Positions 46,348 to 55,581 are shown, numbered from the stretch's first letter. The stretch: DNA of 64,000 nucleotides from UBA3006 sp036746695 (GCA_036746695.1 DAIODP010000001.1:682001-746000), one strand, 5' to 3'. A program made the numbers and translations. Notes: a model not told the origin generated them from the letters alone.

Positions 46348-48618
46348 CTACTCCTTCGCTGCCTCGGCGCGCAAAATTGCGTCGACGTCGGCCTTGGTTG
46401 GTTTGCTCCTGATTTCAAAATGAGCTTTCGTAATTGATCCGTTAAACGGAAAGGGCGCTACATAATCGGGCGCGACCGGCGACAACCGATCGCAACCAAG
46501 GTCCATTCCCATGGAACCGAGTATGCGCATGATCTTGGGAATATGTACAGACCCGACTTCTTTTCCGTCCACCAAGAGCACCATTGTTCCCGTGTCGCCT
46601 TCACGGTCGAAACGTGCCGACAACTGATGCTCACCTTTCGTGAGTGAAATTGGGGCACTTGCACGTTGATGTTTGCCGAGTGCGTTGTAGTAAAAGTGAA
46701 GCACCGAATCCTTAATGAAAAATGAGTGCCCGATGTTGTGGCCGCCGCGCGCATAGATAACGCCCTCGGCTGGTGCGTCACCAATAACCACATCCACTGT
46801 CAGCGTCCATGCACGGCCACTGAGCATTGGGCAAGCGTCAGAAGGAATGTGCGCAATTGGTGGGTAATACGTGTAGGTGTTTCCGTAGTGTGGCGAACCC
46901 GGCCTGGACTTTGTGCCGAAGATTTCGATACCGCGGTCGTCAAGTGGTAGCACGCCAAATCGTTCGGCTTCGCTCCACCACAACGCAATCATTTCCTGCA
47001 GTTTTTCGGGATGAGTAGACGACAAGTCATGCATTTCCGAAAAATCCTCATCGAGTTTGTACAAACTCCACAAATCTTTGTCGTACGGCACTCCCTGATC
47101 GTGGAAGGTAACCGCCTTAAATCCATCGGCCCAGATTGCGCGATGGCCCATCATCTCGAAGTACTGCGGGCCGCGCTGGGTTGTGCGGCCTGCATCGCCA
47201 AACGTGTACGCAAGGCTCTGACCATGCATCGGCATCTGCTCATGGCCATTAACAACTAGAGGCGTTGCAATGCCGAGCGCGTCGTACACCGTTGGCGCCA
47301 AATCGGTGATGTGGCAAAATTGTGGCCGAATTCCGCCAGGCTGCTGGATACCTTTTGGCCACTGAATAACTAAAGAGTCGCGAATGCCGCCGCCGTATGT
47401 TTGCGACTTGTACCAACGGCTTGGGGTATTGCCCACTTGCGACCAGCCCCACGGGTAGTTGGAGTGCGCATTTTTCGTTCCAATGTCGTCGAGACGATTG
47501 GCAACGATGTCATCCACATTTTCCCATTCGGCGTTAAAGAAGCTCCATTCGTCCATTACTCCCTGCGGCCCACCTTCGCGGCTTGCACCATTGTCGGAGA
47601 GCAACATGATCATGGTGTTGTCGGTGAGGTTGCGCTCATCCAAAAACTGCAGCAGTCGACCAATCTGGGCGTCGGTGTGATCCAACATCGCAGCGAATGC
47701 TTCTTGCAGTCGACAAGCAAGGAGTTTTTCGTTAACTGTTAGCTCGTCCCATGGCCGAACGCCGGGGTTGCGAGGCGACAACACGGTGTTAGGTGGAACT
47801 ATGCCCATCTCGATCTGGCGCGCGAACCATTGCGCACGATGAACGTCCCAACCTTCATCAAACCGACCGCGCCACTTTGCGAGATAACTATCGGGCGCAT
47901 GATGCGGTGCATGTTGAGCACCAAAAGCGAGATACAAGAAGAACGGTCTGTCTGGACGCACCGAAACCAAATCACGAATCCAGGTAGTCGATTGATCAAT
48001 CAGGTCTTCAGTGAGGTGATATCCCTCTTCCGGCGTGCGCGGCGGGAGAATGTGTTGATTGTCCTGTGTGAGTTCGGGGTAAAACTGATCGGTCTCGCCA
48101 TTGAGGAAACCGTAGAAACGATCAAAACCTTTTTGCAGCGGCCAGTTGGTGTGGGGCCCTGCTGCCGTGCACTCTTCCATCGGCGCCAAGTGCCATTTTC
48201 CGGCGGCAAGCGTTGCATAACCCTGCTGTCGCAATACTTCTGCCATCGTTGCGGCGCGAGGTGTGATGCCTCCGCGCATGTTTGGGAAACCCGTGTTCCA
48301 GTTTGAGACCCCGCGCATTCCAACCGAGTGGTGATTGCGCCCCGTCAACAAACTTGCGCGAGATGGTGAGCACAGCGCAGTGGTGTGAAAGCCCGTGTAT
48401 CGCAAACCGTTTTGTGCGAGCCGGTCGATGTTGGGTGTTGGAATAGAACTACCAAAACAACTTGGGTGAGAAAAACCCATGTCATCAAAAACAATGGTGA
48501 TCACATTGGCGCCGCCAAGGCCTTGCGGTAAATCCGGCCATGCGGGAGTCGATGTTTGATACGTGTCGGAAATGGTGCCCGCGAAGTTGGGTTCGCCGGG
48601 GTGTTTCTTAGCGTTCAT
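46348..48618 (-). CDS. Arylsulfatase
   Basis: The 756-residue product is a type I sulfatase: IVFDDMGFS (metal Asp pair), CSPSRASLLTGRNHHSVG with the formylglycine Cys83, GKWHLAP, LYLAFGAQHAPHHAP and LLSDNGASREGG. A C-terminal beta domain (from about 590) resembles concanavalin-like folds. There is no signal peptide, so it acts in the cytoplasm on imported sulfate esters or is exported folded. Activation needs a formylglycine-generating enzyme that is not in the window. GGAG precedes ATG 48618. Confidence 0.92.
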   Translation of the reverse strand: MNAKKHPGEPNFAGTISDTYQTSTPAWPDLPQGLGGANVITIVFDDMGFSHPSCFGSSIPTPNIDRLAQNGLRYTGFHTTALCSPSRASLLTGRNHHSVGMRGVSNWNTGFPNMRGGITPRAATMAEVLRQQGYATLAAGKWHLAPMEECTAAGPHTNWPLQKGFDRFYGFLNGETDQFYPELTQDNQHILPPRTPEEGYHLTEDLIDQSTTWIRDLVSVRPDRPFFLYLAFGAQHAPHHAPDSYLAKWRGRFDEGWDVHRAQWFARQIEMGIVPPNTVLSPRNPGVRPWDELTVNEKLLACRLQEAFAAMLDHTDAQIGRLLQFLDERNLTDNTMIMLLSDNGASREGGPQGVMDEWSFFNAEWENVDDIVANRLDDIGTKNAHSNYPWGWSQVGNTPSRWYKSQTYGGGIRDSLVIQWPKGIQQPGGIRPQFCHITDLAPTVYDALGIATPLVVNGHEQMPMHGQSLAYTFGDAGRTTQRGPQYFEMMGHRAIWADGFKAVTFHDQGVPYDKDLWSLYKLDEDFSEMHDLSSTHPEKLQEMIALWWSEAERFGVLPLDDRGIEIFGTKSRPGSPHYGNTYTYYPPIAHIPSDACPMLSGRAWTLTVDVVIGDAPAEGVIYARGGHNIGHSFFIKDSVLHFYYNALGKHQRASAPISLTKGEHQLSARFDREGDTGTMVLLVDGKEVGSVHIPKIMRILGSMGMDLGCDRLSPVAPDYVAPFPFNGSITKAHFEIRSKPTKADVDAILRAEAAKE

Positions 48619-48639
48619 GATTCTCCATCAGCCCATACT

Positions 48640-48668
48640 TACACTGGGATAAGTTTTCTCATAGTGTA
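48640..48668. promoter_or_regulatory. Nested inverted repeats between sulfatase and MBL genes
   Basis: TACACT (48640-48645) and AGTGTA (48663-48668) are a perfect 6-bp inverted repeat. Inside it, TGGGATAAGTTTTCTCA (48645-48661) is a 17-bp imperfect palindrome with 12 symmetric positions. The two axes differ by 1 nt. Position in the 100-nt divergent region suggests an operator, but no regulator gene is adjacent. Confidence 0.38.
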
Positions 48669-48718
48669 TGCAAATAGTTTGCTAGGTTGTCAATTGAAAC
48701 AACTGCAAAGGGGAAAAC

Positions 48719-49543
48719 ATGGACATCACTCTGCTCGGTACAGGTAGCCCAATGCCAGACCCAAAGCGCGGCGGTCCGGCCACTTTGGTGAAGGCCGGCA
48801 ACACCACCATCTTGGTTGACGCAGGCCGCGCGGTAGTGATGCGCCTCACCGCTGCGGGAACACTGCCCATCTTCTTGAATGCTGTCTTGATCACTCACCT
48901 TCATAGCGACCACCTCACCGACCTCAACGATGTCATCACTACGCACTACATCATGAGCCAGTCGGAAACGCCGTTGCACATTTACGGCCCGCCGCGCACA
49001 CAAGAAGTAGTTGATGCAACACTTGCCGCTCTTGCGCCAGACATCAGCTATCGCCTTGCGCATCACCCCGACACACTCACATGGCAGCCAAAGGTGATAG
49101 TTACCGAAGTGCAGCCGGGCATGTCATTCAGCGTGGGCGAAACAAAAATCTTGGTTGGCAAAACAAACCACGCACCCGTCGAGCCAACCGTTTCTTTCCG
49201 CATCGAACATGACGGAAAGTCTGTTGTTCTCGGTGGCGACGGCATTCCCTGTGAAGCACTCGACGAAATCTGCAAGGGTGCCGATGGCTACGTGCAGACC
49301 GTGCTTCGCGCCGACTTGGTAAGCCTTGTTAAGAACAAACGATTCCTTGACATTCTCGACTACCACTCCACCGTTGAGCAAGCAGCACAAACCGCCCAAC
49401 GCGCAGGAGTCAAGAAACTCATTCTGACTCACTATGTACCAAGCATTCAGCCAGGCCAGGAAGAGGAATGGCGTGCGTTAGCTGCTGCGCATTTCTCCGG
49501 CGAGATCATTCTCGGTGACGACCTCACCACTACATCACTCTGA
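48719..49543 (+). CDS. MBL-fold metallohydrolase, RNase Z-like
   Basis: The 274-residue product has the metallo-beta-lactamase core: LGTGSPMPDPKRGGP, LITHLHSDHLTDL (the HxHxDH zinc motif), a conserved Asp in LGGDGIPCEALDE and a late LILTHYVPSIQPG. The pattern is closest to the arylsulfatase/RNase Z branch. Strong AAAGGGG precedes ATG 48719. It is followed 16 nt later by the dehalogenase gene and is divergent from the sulfatase. A hydrolytic role in the same pathway is inference. Confidence 0.88.
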   Translation: MDITLLGTGSPMPDPKRGGPATLVKAGNTTILVDAGRAVVMRLTAAGTLPIFLNAVLITHLHSDHLTDLNDVITTHYIMSQSETPLHIYGPPRTQEVVDATLAALAPDISYRLAHHPDTLTWQPKVIVTEVQPGMSFSVGETKILVGKTNHAPVEPTVSFRIEHDGKSVVLGGDGIPCEALDEICKGADGYVQTVLRADLVSLVKNKRFLDILDYHSTVEQAAQTAQRAGVKKLILTHYVPSIQPGQEEEWRALAAAHFSGEIILGDDLTTTSL

Positions 49544-49559
49544 CAATAGGGAGCCTTCA

Positions 49560-50483
49560 ATGAAAACACTTCGCACACCAGATGAGCGCTTCGCCAACTT
49601 GGCGGGTTACAACTTCGCACCCAACTATGCAGAAATCAGCGATGGCCAGCAAGGCACATTGCGGGTGCACTACATCGACGAAGGCCCGCGCGATGCAAAC
49701 CCCGTGTTACTGATGCATGGCGAACCATCGTGGTGCTACCTCTATCGCAAAATGATTCCCGTCTTGGTTGCAGCCGGCCACCGCGTCATTGCTCCCGACC
49801 TCGTTGGCTTCGGTCGATCCGATAAGCCAACAGAACAAACTGACTACTCATATGCCCGACACGTTGCTTGGATGCACGAGCTTCTGATCGACAAACTTCG
49901 CCTCACGCACATCACTTTTTTCGGCCAAGACTGGGGCGGCCTGATCGGCCTGCGTATCGTCGCCGCAGCGCCCGAGCGCTTCGACCGAGTCGTCATCGGC
50001 AACACCGGTTTGCCAGTTGGGAAAAAGGTTGACTTCTCTTCCAACGACGCGTTTATGCAGTGGCGCAATTTTTCACAGACAACACCCGTGTTCGAAGTAG
50101 GAAAAATTGTCAACATGGGAAGCCTGAGCGCGCTGAGCCCAGAAGAAATCGCGGCGTACGACGCGCCGTTCCCCGACGAAACATTTAAGAGCGGTGCACG
50201 GATCTTCCCAACTTTCGTCCCTGTCACCATCGACGATCCATCCAACAAAGACAACGAAATCGCGTGGGGTGTCTTGCGCAAATTCGAGCGACCATTCCTG
50301 TGCGCATTCAGCGATACAGACCCGGTCACCGCCGGGGCCGAAAAGCAATTCATCCGCGAAGTTCCTGGTGCCGCAGGCAAACCACACACGACCGTTGTTG
50401 GTGCCGGCCACTTCTTACAGGAGAACCAGGGCCCGCAGCTTGCCAACATCATTGTCGAATTCATTGCTGCAAACCCTTTGTAA
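49560..50483 (+). CDS. Haloalkane dehalogenase (subfamily I type)
   Basis: The 307-residue product is an alpha/beta hydrolase with MHGEPSWCYLYRKM (oxyanion Glu/Trp), FGQDWGGLIGLR (nucleophile Asp124 followed by halide-binding Trp, as in DhlA), CAFSDTDPVTAG (acid Asp) and VGAGHFLQENQGPQLA (catalytic His284). The EP and QDWGG motifs are diagnostic of HLD-I enzymes that cleave carbon-halogen bonds; epoxide hydrolases look similar but differ at Trp. AGGGAG precedes ATG 49560. Substrate range is unknown. Confidence 0.87.
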   Translation: MKTLRTPDERFANLAGYNFAPNYAEISDGQQGTLRVHYIDEGPRDANPVLLMHGEPSWCYLYRKMIPVLVAAGHRVIAPDLVGFGRSDKPTEQTDYSYARHVAWMHELLIDKLRLTHITFFGQDWGGLIGLRIVAAAPERFDRVVIGNTGLPVGKKVDFSSNDAFMQWRNFSQTTPVFEVGKIVNMGSLSALSPEEIAAYDAPFPDETFKSGARIFPTFVPVTIDDPSNKDNEIAWGVLRKFERPFLCAFSDTDPVTAGAEKQFIREVPGAAGKPHTTVVGAGHFLQENQGPQLANIIVEFIAANPL

Positions 50484-50493
50484 CGAACAGCAA

Positions 50494-50499
50494 TAGATT
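50494..50499 (+). promoter_or_regulatory. -10 element of the capA-like gene (leaderless)
   Basis: TAGATT is followed by 6 nt and GTG 50506, with no Shine-Dalgarno sequence. Confidence 0.52.
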
Positions 50500-50505
50500 G
50501 GTTGC

Positions 50506-51645
50506 GTGTCGCGCAGCCGTTTACTCGTTGTTGCCGTTCTTGCAATTGCATTAACCGCGTGCTCCGAACAGCCCCCTGTCGCAAAGCCCACGACCACCAC
50601 CGCGCCAGACCCAAACACCTATATTTCGTTTGCGTTTACGGGTGACGTACTTACGCACACCCCCCTCATCGAGCAAGCACAGCGCACCGCCAAGTCAAAG
50701 GGCCTCGCGGCCGAATACGACTTCACGCCGATGTTTGAAGACGTGAAGCAATTTGTAAAAAGTGTGGATCTGGCAATGTGCCACCTTGAAACACCCATTG
50801 CGCCAGAGGGCGAGGCGCTTTCTGCGTTTCCATTCTTCGGTGTGCCTAAAGAAGTTGTAACCGCCATTGCCAATGCAGGTTTTGATCGCTGCTCAACCGC
50901 AAGCAATCACACCTACGATCGTGGGCTCGACGGGATAGATGCAACCGTAAACGCACTGCTCGAAAATGGCGTCGATCAATCCGGCATGGCACGCACACCA
51001 GACGAGATTGAGCCACGCATCGTCGAGGTGAAAGGCGTTCGGCTCTGCTTTTTGTCGTACACCTTTAGCTACAACGGCCTCAAGTTGCCGGAAGGCCAAG
51101 AGTGGCGATCTGCCGTCATCAACCCCGACCGAATTTTGCGCGACGCCGAACGTGCGCGCCAACTTGGCTCGGAGGCAACCATCGTCAGCATGCACTGGGG
51201 CAACGAAAAGGAGTCGCAGGCAAATTCGATGCAAACAGGTATTGCAGAAACACTGACAGCATCTGGCTTAGTCGACCTCATCGTTGGTCACCACGCACAT
51301 GTTGTGCAACCGATCGAGCAAGTCAATGGCGTGTGGGTAATGTACGGGCTTGGCAATGTGCTTTCAAATTTGCCGACCGACGAACGCTGGCCAGCAAATA
51401 GTCAGGACGCAGTAATCGCCACGATCAACCTGACGAAACGACCTTCAGGAAAAATAAGTTTTGATCGACCACAAGTAACACCAACCTGGGTGGACAAACG
51501 CAATGGCTGGGTGATCAGAGATGTGCTTAAAATGCTCGCCGATCCAAAAACCGGTTACGGAACTGCACGAGAACTCGAGTTGTCACTGGGTAGAACAACT
51601 CGAGTTCTCGGCGAATTTATTGCCCCTTATGCGTCCTTGCCGTAG
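50506..51645 (+). CDS. CapA family (poly-gamma-glutamate-type) lipoprotein
   Basis: The 379-residue product has a lipoprotein signal (AIALTAC, anchored Cys19), a Thr/Pro linker, then the CapA calcineurin-like fold: FTGDVLTHTPL, AMCHLETPIAP, TASNHTYDRGLDGID, SMHWGNEKES and GHHAHVVQPIEQVNGVWVMYGLGN (in parts), which supply metal ligands. CapA proteins act in capsule polymer export or as phosphatases; no capB or capC is adjacent, so a surface phosphatase role is equally likely. The start is GTG 50506. It overlaps amt tail to tail by 19 nt. Confidence 0.86.
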   Translation: MSRSRLLVVAVLAIALTACSEQPPVAKPTTTTAPDPNTYISFAFTGDVLTHTPLIEQAQRTAKSKGLAAEYDFTPMFEDVKQFVKSVDLAMCHLETPIAPEGEALSAFPFFGVPKEVVTAIANAGFDRCSTASNHTYDRGLDGIDATVNALLENGVDQSGMARTPDEIEPRIVEVKGVRLCFLSYTFSYNGLKLPEGQEWRSAVINPDRILRDAERARQLGSEATIVSMHWGNEKESQANSMQTGIAETLTASGLVDLIVGHHAHVVQPIEQVNGVWVMYGLGNVLSNLPTDERWPANSQDAVIATINLTKRPSGKISFDRPQVTPTWVDKRNGWVIRDVLKMLADPKTGYGTARELELSLGRTTRVLGEFIAPYASLP

Positions 51646-52985
51646 CCAAGTGTTCCATGCTCGAAAAGGTCGAGCCCGATAATTTCCTCTTCTTCACTCA
51701 CTCGAAGCCCAACCGTTGCCTTGAGTACTGCAAACAGAATTGTCGTGGAGATCAGTACGAACAATGCAATTGCAACCACACCAATTATCTGACTTACCAA
51801 TTGGTCGGTACCGCCGCCGTAAAACAACCCCTTGGAAATCACTCCATCTACGGACTCATTGGAGAACAGGCCAACAGCGATAGCCCCGAACGCTCCACAG
51901 ACTCCGTGGACCGAAATTGCACCGACTGGATCGTCAACTTTGATTTTGTCGAAGAATTGGCTCGACAACACCACGAGCAGTCCTGACACGGCACCAATGA
52001 TTGTTGCTCCGACAGTCGTAACAGCAAAGCATCCGGCGGTCACTCCAACAAGACCAGCCAACAAGCCATTGCCGGTCATCGCCACGTCTGGCTTGCCCTT
52101 CATCCACGTGACAAGCATTGCCACCGTTGCTCCGGCGACGCCAGAGAGCAGTGTCGTCACCGCAATTCGTCCGATAATTGGATCGGCGCCTAGTTGCGAA
52201 CCTGGGTTGAATCCGAACCAACCAACAAACAAAATGAAAACACCAATCAGCACAAACGGAATGGAGTGTGCGGCAATCACTTTCACGGTTCCATCAGGGC
52301 CATACTTACCAATACGTGGCCCCAAGGCTTTGGCACCAGCGAACGCTGCAACTCCACCGGTTAAGTGCACGATGCTCGATCCTGCGAAGTCATGAAACGG
52401 CGTAGAAAGTTGGTACAACCAGCCACCGCCCCATTGCCAACGAACGACAACCGGATAGATAAGCGCAGAGATAACTATGGAATAAATCGCATATGCCTTA
52501 AATTTTGTTCGCTCGGCCATGCCACCGGACACAATCGTTGCAGCGGTTGCAACAAATGCAACCTGAAACAAAAAGAATGTAAACGGCGTCAAATTGCCGT
52601 AGGTGAATGATCCCTCGCCGAGAAACCAGCCTGCTCCCCCAATAAATTTACCTATGCCCGTCATATCGCCGCCAAATGCGATTGCAAACCCAACGGCAAA
52701 GAACGCAAGTGCACCGAGACAAAGATCCATGAGGTTTTTCATCATCACGTTGCCCACACTTTTTGCCCGAATCATGCCAGCCTCAACAAGCGCAAATCCC
52801 GCTTGCATAAATAGAACAAGAGCTGCGGCCACCAATATCCAAACGTTGTCAAGAGTGGTCTGTAAGCCCTGTGCTACTTCCTCAATTGATGCGCCCTCTG
52901 CGCCCGACGCCACAGCAGGTAACGCTCCTGCAGCAATAGAGCCGAGCAGCGCTGCTCTCACAAATAATTTCCGACTTACTTTCAT
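51627..52985 (-). CDS. amt: Ammonium transporter
   Basis: The 452-residue product has an N-terminal signal peptide (ALLGSIAAGALPAVASGAEG) and 11 TM helices of the Amt/Rh family. Conserved features are QAGFALVEAGMIR, the first-pore AFGG region, DFAGSSIVHLTGGVAAFAGA and the twin-His pore residues (IVHLTGG and VHGVCGAFG). The C-terminus EEEEIIGLDLFEHGTLGYG is the regulatory tail. ATG 52985 with GGAGG upstream is preferred to an earlier in-frame ATG. No glnK is adjacent. A GlnR-like site lies upstream. Confidence 0.94.
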   Translation of the reverse strand: MKVSRKLFVRAALLGSIAAGALPAVASGAEGASIEEVAQGLQTTLDNVWILVAAALVLFMQAGFALVEAGMIRAKSVGNVMMKNLMDLCLGALAFFAVGFAIAFGGDMTGIGKFIGGAGWFLGEGSFTYGNLTPFTFFLFQVAFVATAATIVSGGMAERTKFKAYAIYSIVISALIYPVVVRWQWGGGWLYQLSTPFHDFAGSSIVHLTGGVAAFAGAKALGPRIGKYGPDGTVKVIAAHSIPFVLIGVFILFVGWFGFNPGSQLGADPIIGRIAVTTLLSGVAGATVAMLVTWMKGKPDVAMTGNGLLAGLVGVTAGCFAVTTVGATIIGAVSGLLVVLSSQFFDKIKVDDPVGAISVHGVCGAFGAIAVGLFSNESVDGVISKGLFYGGGTDQLVSQIIGVVAIALFVLISTTILFAVLKATVGLRVSEEEEIIGLDLFEHGTLGYGKDA

Positions 52986-53069
52986 GTTGCCTCCAATAAA
53001 TATGTTGAATGTTTTTGCTTGCTGGAGGCCACGCTGCTTCCCAACAGAGGAAGAAATTAGGCCAAGAAC

Positions 53070-53107
53070 ATTTCCAAAGCGTCTACACAATGTTTCGAGA
53101 GCGTTAT
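53070..53107 (-). promoter_or_regulatory. GlnR-like nitrogen regulator site upstream of amt
   Basis: Read on the minus strand: ATAAC-N6-GAAAC-N6-TAGAC-N6-GAAAT. This has the 11-bp period of the actinobacterial GlnR box (gTnAC-N6-GaAAC repeated), with a good first half-pair and a degenerate second. It lies 85 nt upstream of the amt start, where GlnR activates amtB in Streptomyces. Confidence 0.5.
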
Positions 53108-53122
53108 TGTTTGTGAACGACC

Positions 53123-53611
53123 ATGGCCGCAAAACGCAAGCAGTTGAAACATTCCGTTAACAAGTTGGAGCTTCCACCACTTGTTGCCGAGCGGATTTCG
53201 TGCGTGTTGTCGAAGTGGGCTGGCGAAATGGGCCGCTGCCATTGGTGCAATGAACCGATCACGGGCAAACGTCGGCGTACGTGGTGCTCCGACAAATGCG
53301 GCCGGGCCTGGCAACGCGAACACATCTGGCGCTTTGCTCGATCGGCGGCGAAGCGCCGCGCCAAATACCAATGCGTCCGCCCCGGATGCACTGCCCCCCG
53401 ACGCGACTGCGAGGTGAACCACCTTGAGGCCCGCGAGGGCAAGGGGTATGGTCCCGGCTGCCATCATCACCTTCTGCCCGACGTAAACGGTCAAGGCGGT
53501 CTTGAGGTGTTATGCCGCGCCCATCACGCAGAGGTGACCGCGGCGCAAGCCACCGCTCGCGCAGCCGCAAGACGCGCGGCTAAAGAACTCGCAACAGAAA
53601 CTACGCTCTGA
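53123..53611 (+). CDS. HNH endonuclease domain protein
   Basis: The 162-residue product has two zinc-like Cys pairs (RCHWCNEPI, TWCSDKCGRAW), then a split HNH core: CEVNHLEAREG and CHHHLLPDVNGQGGLEVLCRAHHAEVTA (in parts). A basic Ala/Arg tail follows. Free-standing HNH proteins of this type may act in DNA repair or processing; there is no sign of phage or toxin context. It is followed 3 nt later by the Nudix gene and is divergent from amt. Confidence 0.82.
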   Translation: MAAKRKQLKHSVNKLELPPLVAERISCVLSKWAGEMGRCHWCNEPITGKRRRTWCSDKCGRAWQREHIWRFARSAAKRRAKYQCVRPGCTAPRRDCEVNHLEAREGKGYGPGCHHHLLPDVNGQGGLEVLCRAHHAEVTAAQATARAAARRAAKELATETTL

Positions 53612-53614
53612 GTC

Positions 53615-54088
53615 GTGGCATTCCGTGACGGTGATGGATGGGTGATGTGCTCGTGCGGGCATCGCCACTGGGGCTTACATGGCGCTGCCGGTTTGCTGCT
53701 TGTTCGCCGCGACCAAGCGCAGCCACTGGTGTTGTTGCAATTGCGCGCCGCATGGACACACGGCGGCGGAACGTGGGCACTACCTGGCGGCGCACTCGAT
53801 AGCCACGAGGATTCGGTTACCGCTGCAGGCCGCGAAGCCGCCGAAGAGGCAGGCATCAGCGTGGATGACTTTGAAGTACGAGATGTTTTTAGCGACGACC
53901 ACGGCCCTTGGCGTTACGACACGGTTATTGCTCACACACAAAGCGATGCCGGCGCGTACGCGGCCAATGCCGAATCGGAAGATTTGCAGTGGGTGGCAAT
54001 CGACGAAGTGGAAAACTTTCCACTACATAAGGGGCTTGCACTTGCGTGGCCCCAGTTGCGCGTTCGCGTTTTAGCGACGCTCGCCTAA
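53615..54088 (+). CDS. Nudix hydrolase
   Basis: The 157-residue product has an intact Nudix box, G-x5-E-x7-REAAEEAGI (within GALDSHEDSVTAAGREAAEE), preceded by TWALPGG. A short N-terminal CSCGHRHWG segment could bind zinc. It hydrolyses a nucleoside diphosphate linked to X, unspecified. The start is GTG 53615, coupled to the HNH gene. It overlaps the carotenoid oxygenase gene tail to tail by 4 nt. Confidence 0.9.
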   Translation: MAFRDGDGWVMCSCGHRHWGLHGAAGLLLVRRDQAQPLVLLQLRAAWTHGGGTWALPGGALDSHEDSVTAAGREAAEEAGISVDDFEVRDVFSDDHGPWRYDTVIAHTQSDAGAYAANAESEDLQWVAIDEVENFPLHKGLALAWPQLRVRVLATLA

Positions 54089-55563
54089 TTGCGCCATTGC
54101 GGCAGCACCGATGCATCGGCCCAATAGGAATGCGTGCCACTGGAAATTCGCTCTGGCAACACAATGGAGCAAATCGGCCCACCTGACACATCTTGCGCGC
54201 TAAACACCACGCACTCTGAAATATCGCGATTGATATCTGTTGTAAAGGTAATCAAGTAGCCATCGTCTTCCGAGGTTGCCCCAACCCGCGGCGCCATTAC
54301 GGTTTCGCTGCAAAAAATGCCCTCGCCGAACACAAACTGCTCCTCGGTAGCGCGAACGACATCGTGCTTGATGATTCCCTCAAAAGTGAACCAGCCTTTT
54401 GTTGGCACAGCGCTGTACACGTATTGATACGGGTTGCCAAGGTTGACGTTGTTGATCATGCCAAATTCGGTGATGGTGTCCGACAAATGCCCTTCAATGA
54501 CTTTGCCCGTCTTCATGTTCAATCGCCATCGATACGGGCGTGACTCCATCGAATGCAAGTCGAGAAAGCGAAACATCTTTGCGTTCATGTCGGTATCGGT
54601 TGCAACGTTCGGTGACGGATTCGATTCGAAATAACCGTCTAGAACTATTTCGTCGCCGTCTTCAAACGCATTGATCCAGTGCAAGACAAAGGTGGGTTTG
54701 CACTCGAACCATTTCATGTCGGAGGCCGTTCCGTGACGGGGAATAACGCCGAGACGCATCGGCATCTCTTTGTGATATCGCGTGGCATACACGCCTCGCT
54801 GTATCAACTCCGGATCCCAAAACAACGGACAGTCATTCAAGATGGAATAGTTGTTGGTGATGGCCATGTCGTGCGGCAGCCGCGCACCTGGCAACGGCAC
54901 TTCGACATAGTGCACCAACTGGCGTTCGGCATTGACCACTCCGTAATGCAAATAAGGGGCGGCAGTTTGATAGTTGAAAAACATCAACTCCCCCGTTCGT
55001 TCGTCAACCTTAGTGTGTGCCGATACACCAGCCGAAGGAAACTTGCCAGACCACGACTCTTTACCTAAATCTTCCAACGTCAGCGGATCGAGCCGATACA
55101 AATCACCGCACTGGTAAAAACTGGTGAGTGCAACGCCGTTATGCACCACAACATCAGTGCTTGATGCATCTTTCATTCGTGTTCGTGCACCCCAGCCGTC
55201 TTCCCTAACTGCAATTTTTGGCAACTCGGCAAGCCCGGCCCAAAGCGGGCCTCCGTGCTCGATCTCGGCGGCCAAACCTTCTGTGCGAATGAAACGATTT
55301 CGATACTCTGCGCGACCATCCCGAAATGACATCATGTGCAACATGCCATCGCCATCAAATGGGTGATATCGCTCGAGCGACGGCATCAGCGGGTTTTCCG
55401 TATTCCGCAAATACACCCCATGCAAGTCGCTTGGAATAGTGCCCTTCACCACCATCTCTGTGGCATCAAACTCGCGCGACTGCGGGCGCCACGCGCCGGT
55501 TCGGTAGGGGTGGCTGTCGTCTGGGGGCAGCAGTGAATTGAATTCTCGGTGAGTCGTTGTCAC
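54085..55563 (-). CDS. Carotenoid cleavage oxygenase family protein
   Basis: The 492-residue product has the RPE65/carotenoid oxygenase propeller pattern, with the four iron His in SAHTKVDERTG, LPHDMAITNNYS, FVLHWINAFEDGDE and SGTHSYWADA, plus YLRNTENPLM and HPFDGDGMLHMMSF near the N-terminus. The family cleaves carotenoids or stilbene-type double bonds, giving retinal or apocarotenoids. The start is GTG 55563 after TAATCT. It is divergent from the aminotransferase by 24 nt. No carotenoid synthesis gene is in the window. Confidence 0.91.
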   Translation of the reverse strand: MTTTHREFNSLLPPDDSHPYRTGAWRPQSREFDATEMVVKGTIPSDLHGVYLRNTENPLMPSLERYHPFDGDGMLHMMSFRDGRAEYRNRFIRTEGLAAEIEHGGPLWAGLAELPKIAVREDGWGARTRMKDASSTDVVVHNGVALTSFYQCGDLYRLDPLTLEDLGKESWSGKFPSAGVSAHTKVDERTGELMFFNYQTAAPYLHYGVVNAERQLVHYVEVPLPGARLPHDMAITNNYSILNDCPLFWDPELIQRGVYATRYHKEMPMRLGVIPRHGTASDMKWFECKPTFVLHWINAFEDGDEIVLDGYFESNPSPNVATDTDMNAKMFRFLDLHSMESRPYRWRLNMKTGKVIEGHLSDTITEFGMINNVNLGNPYQYVYSAVPTKGWFTFEGIIKHDVVRATEEQFVFGEGIFCSETVMAPRVGATSEDDGYLITFTTDINRDISECVVFSAQDVSGGPICSIVLPERISSGTHSYWADASVLPQWRN

Positions 55564-55571
55564 TAGCCCTC

Positions 55572-55577
55572 AGATTA
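55572..55577 (-). promoter_or_regulatory. -10 element of the carotenoid oxygenase gene (leaderless)
   Basis: TAATCT on the minus strand is 8 nt before GTG 55563 and shares bases with the plus-strand -10 TATGCT (55576-55581). Confidence 0.52.
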
Positions 55578-55581
55578 TGCT
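55576..55581 (+). promoter_or_regulatory. -10 element of the aminotransferase gene (leaderless)
   Basis: TATGCT is followed by 6 nt and ATG 55588; it interlocks with the divergent -10 element. Confidence 0.55.
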
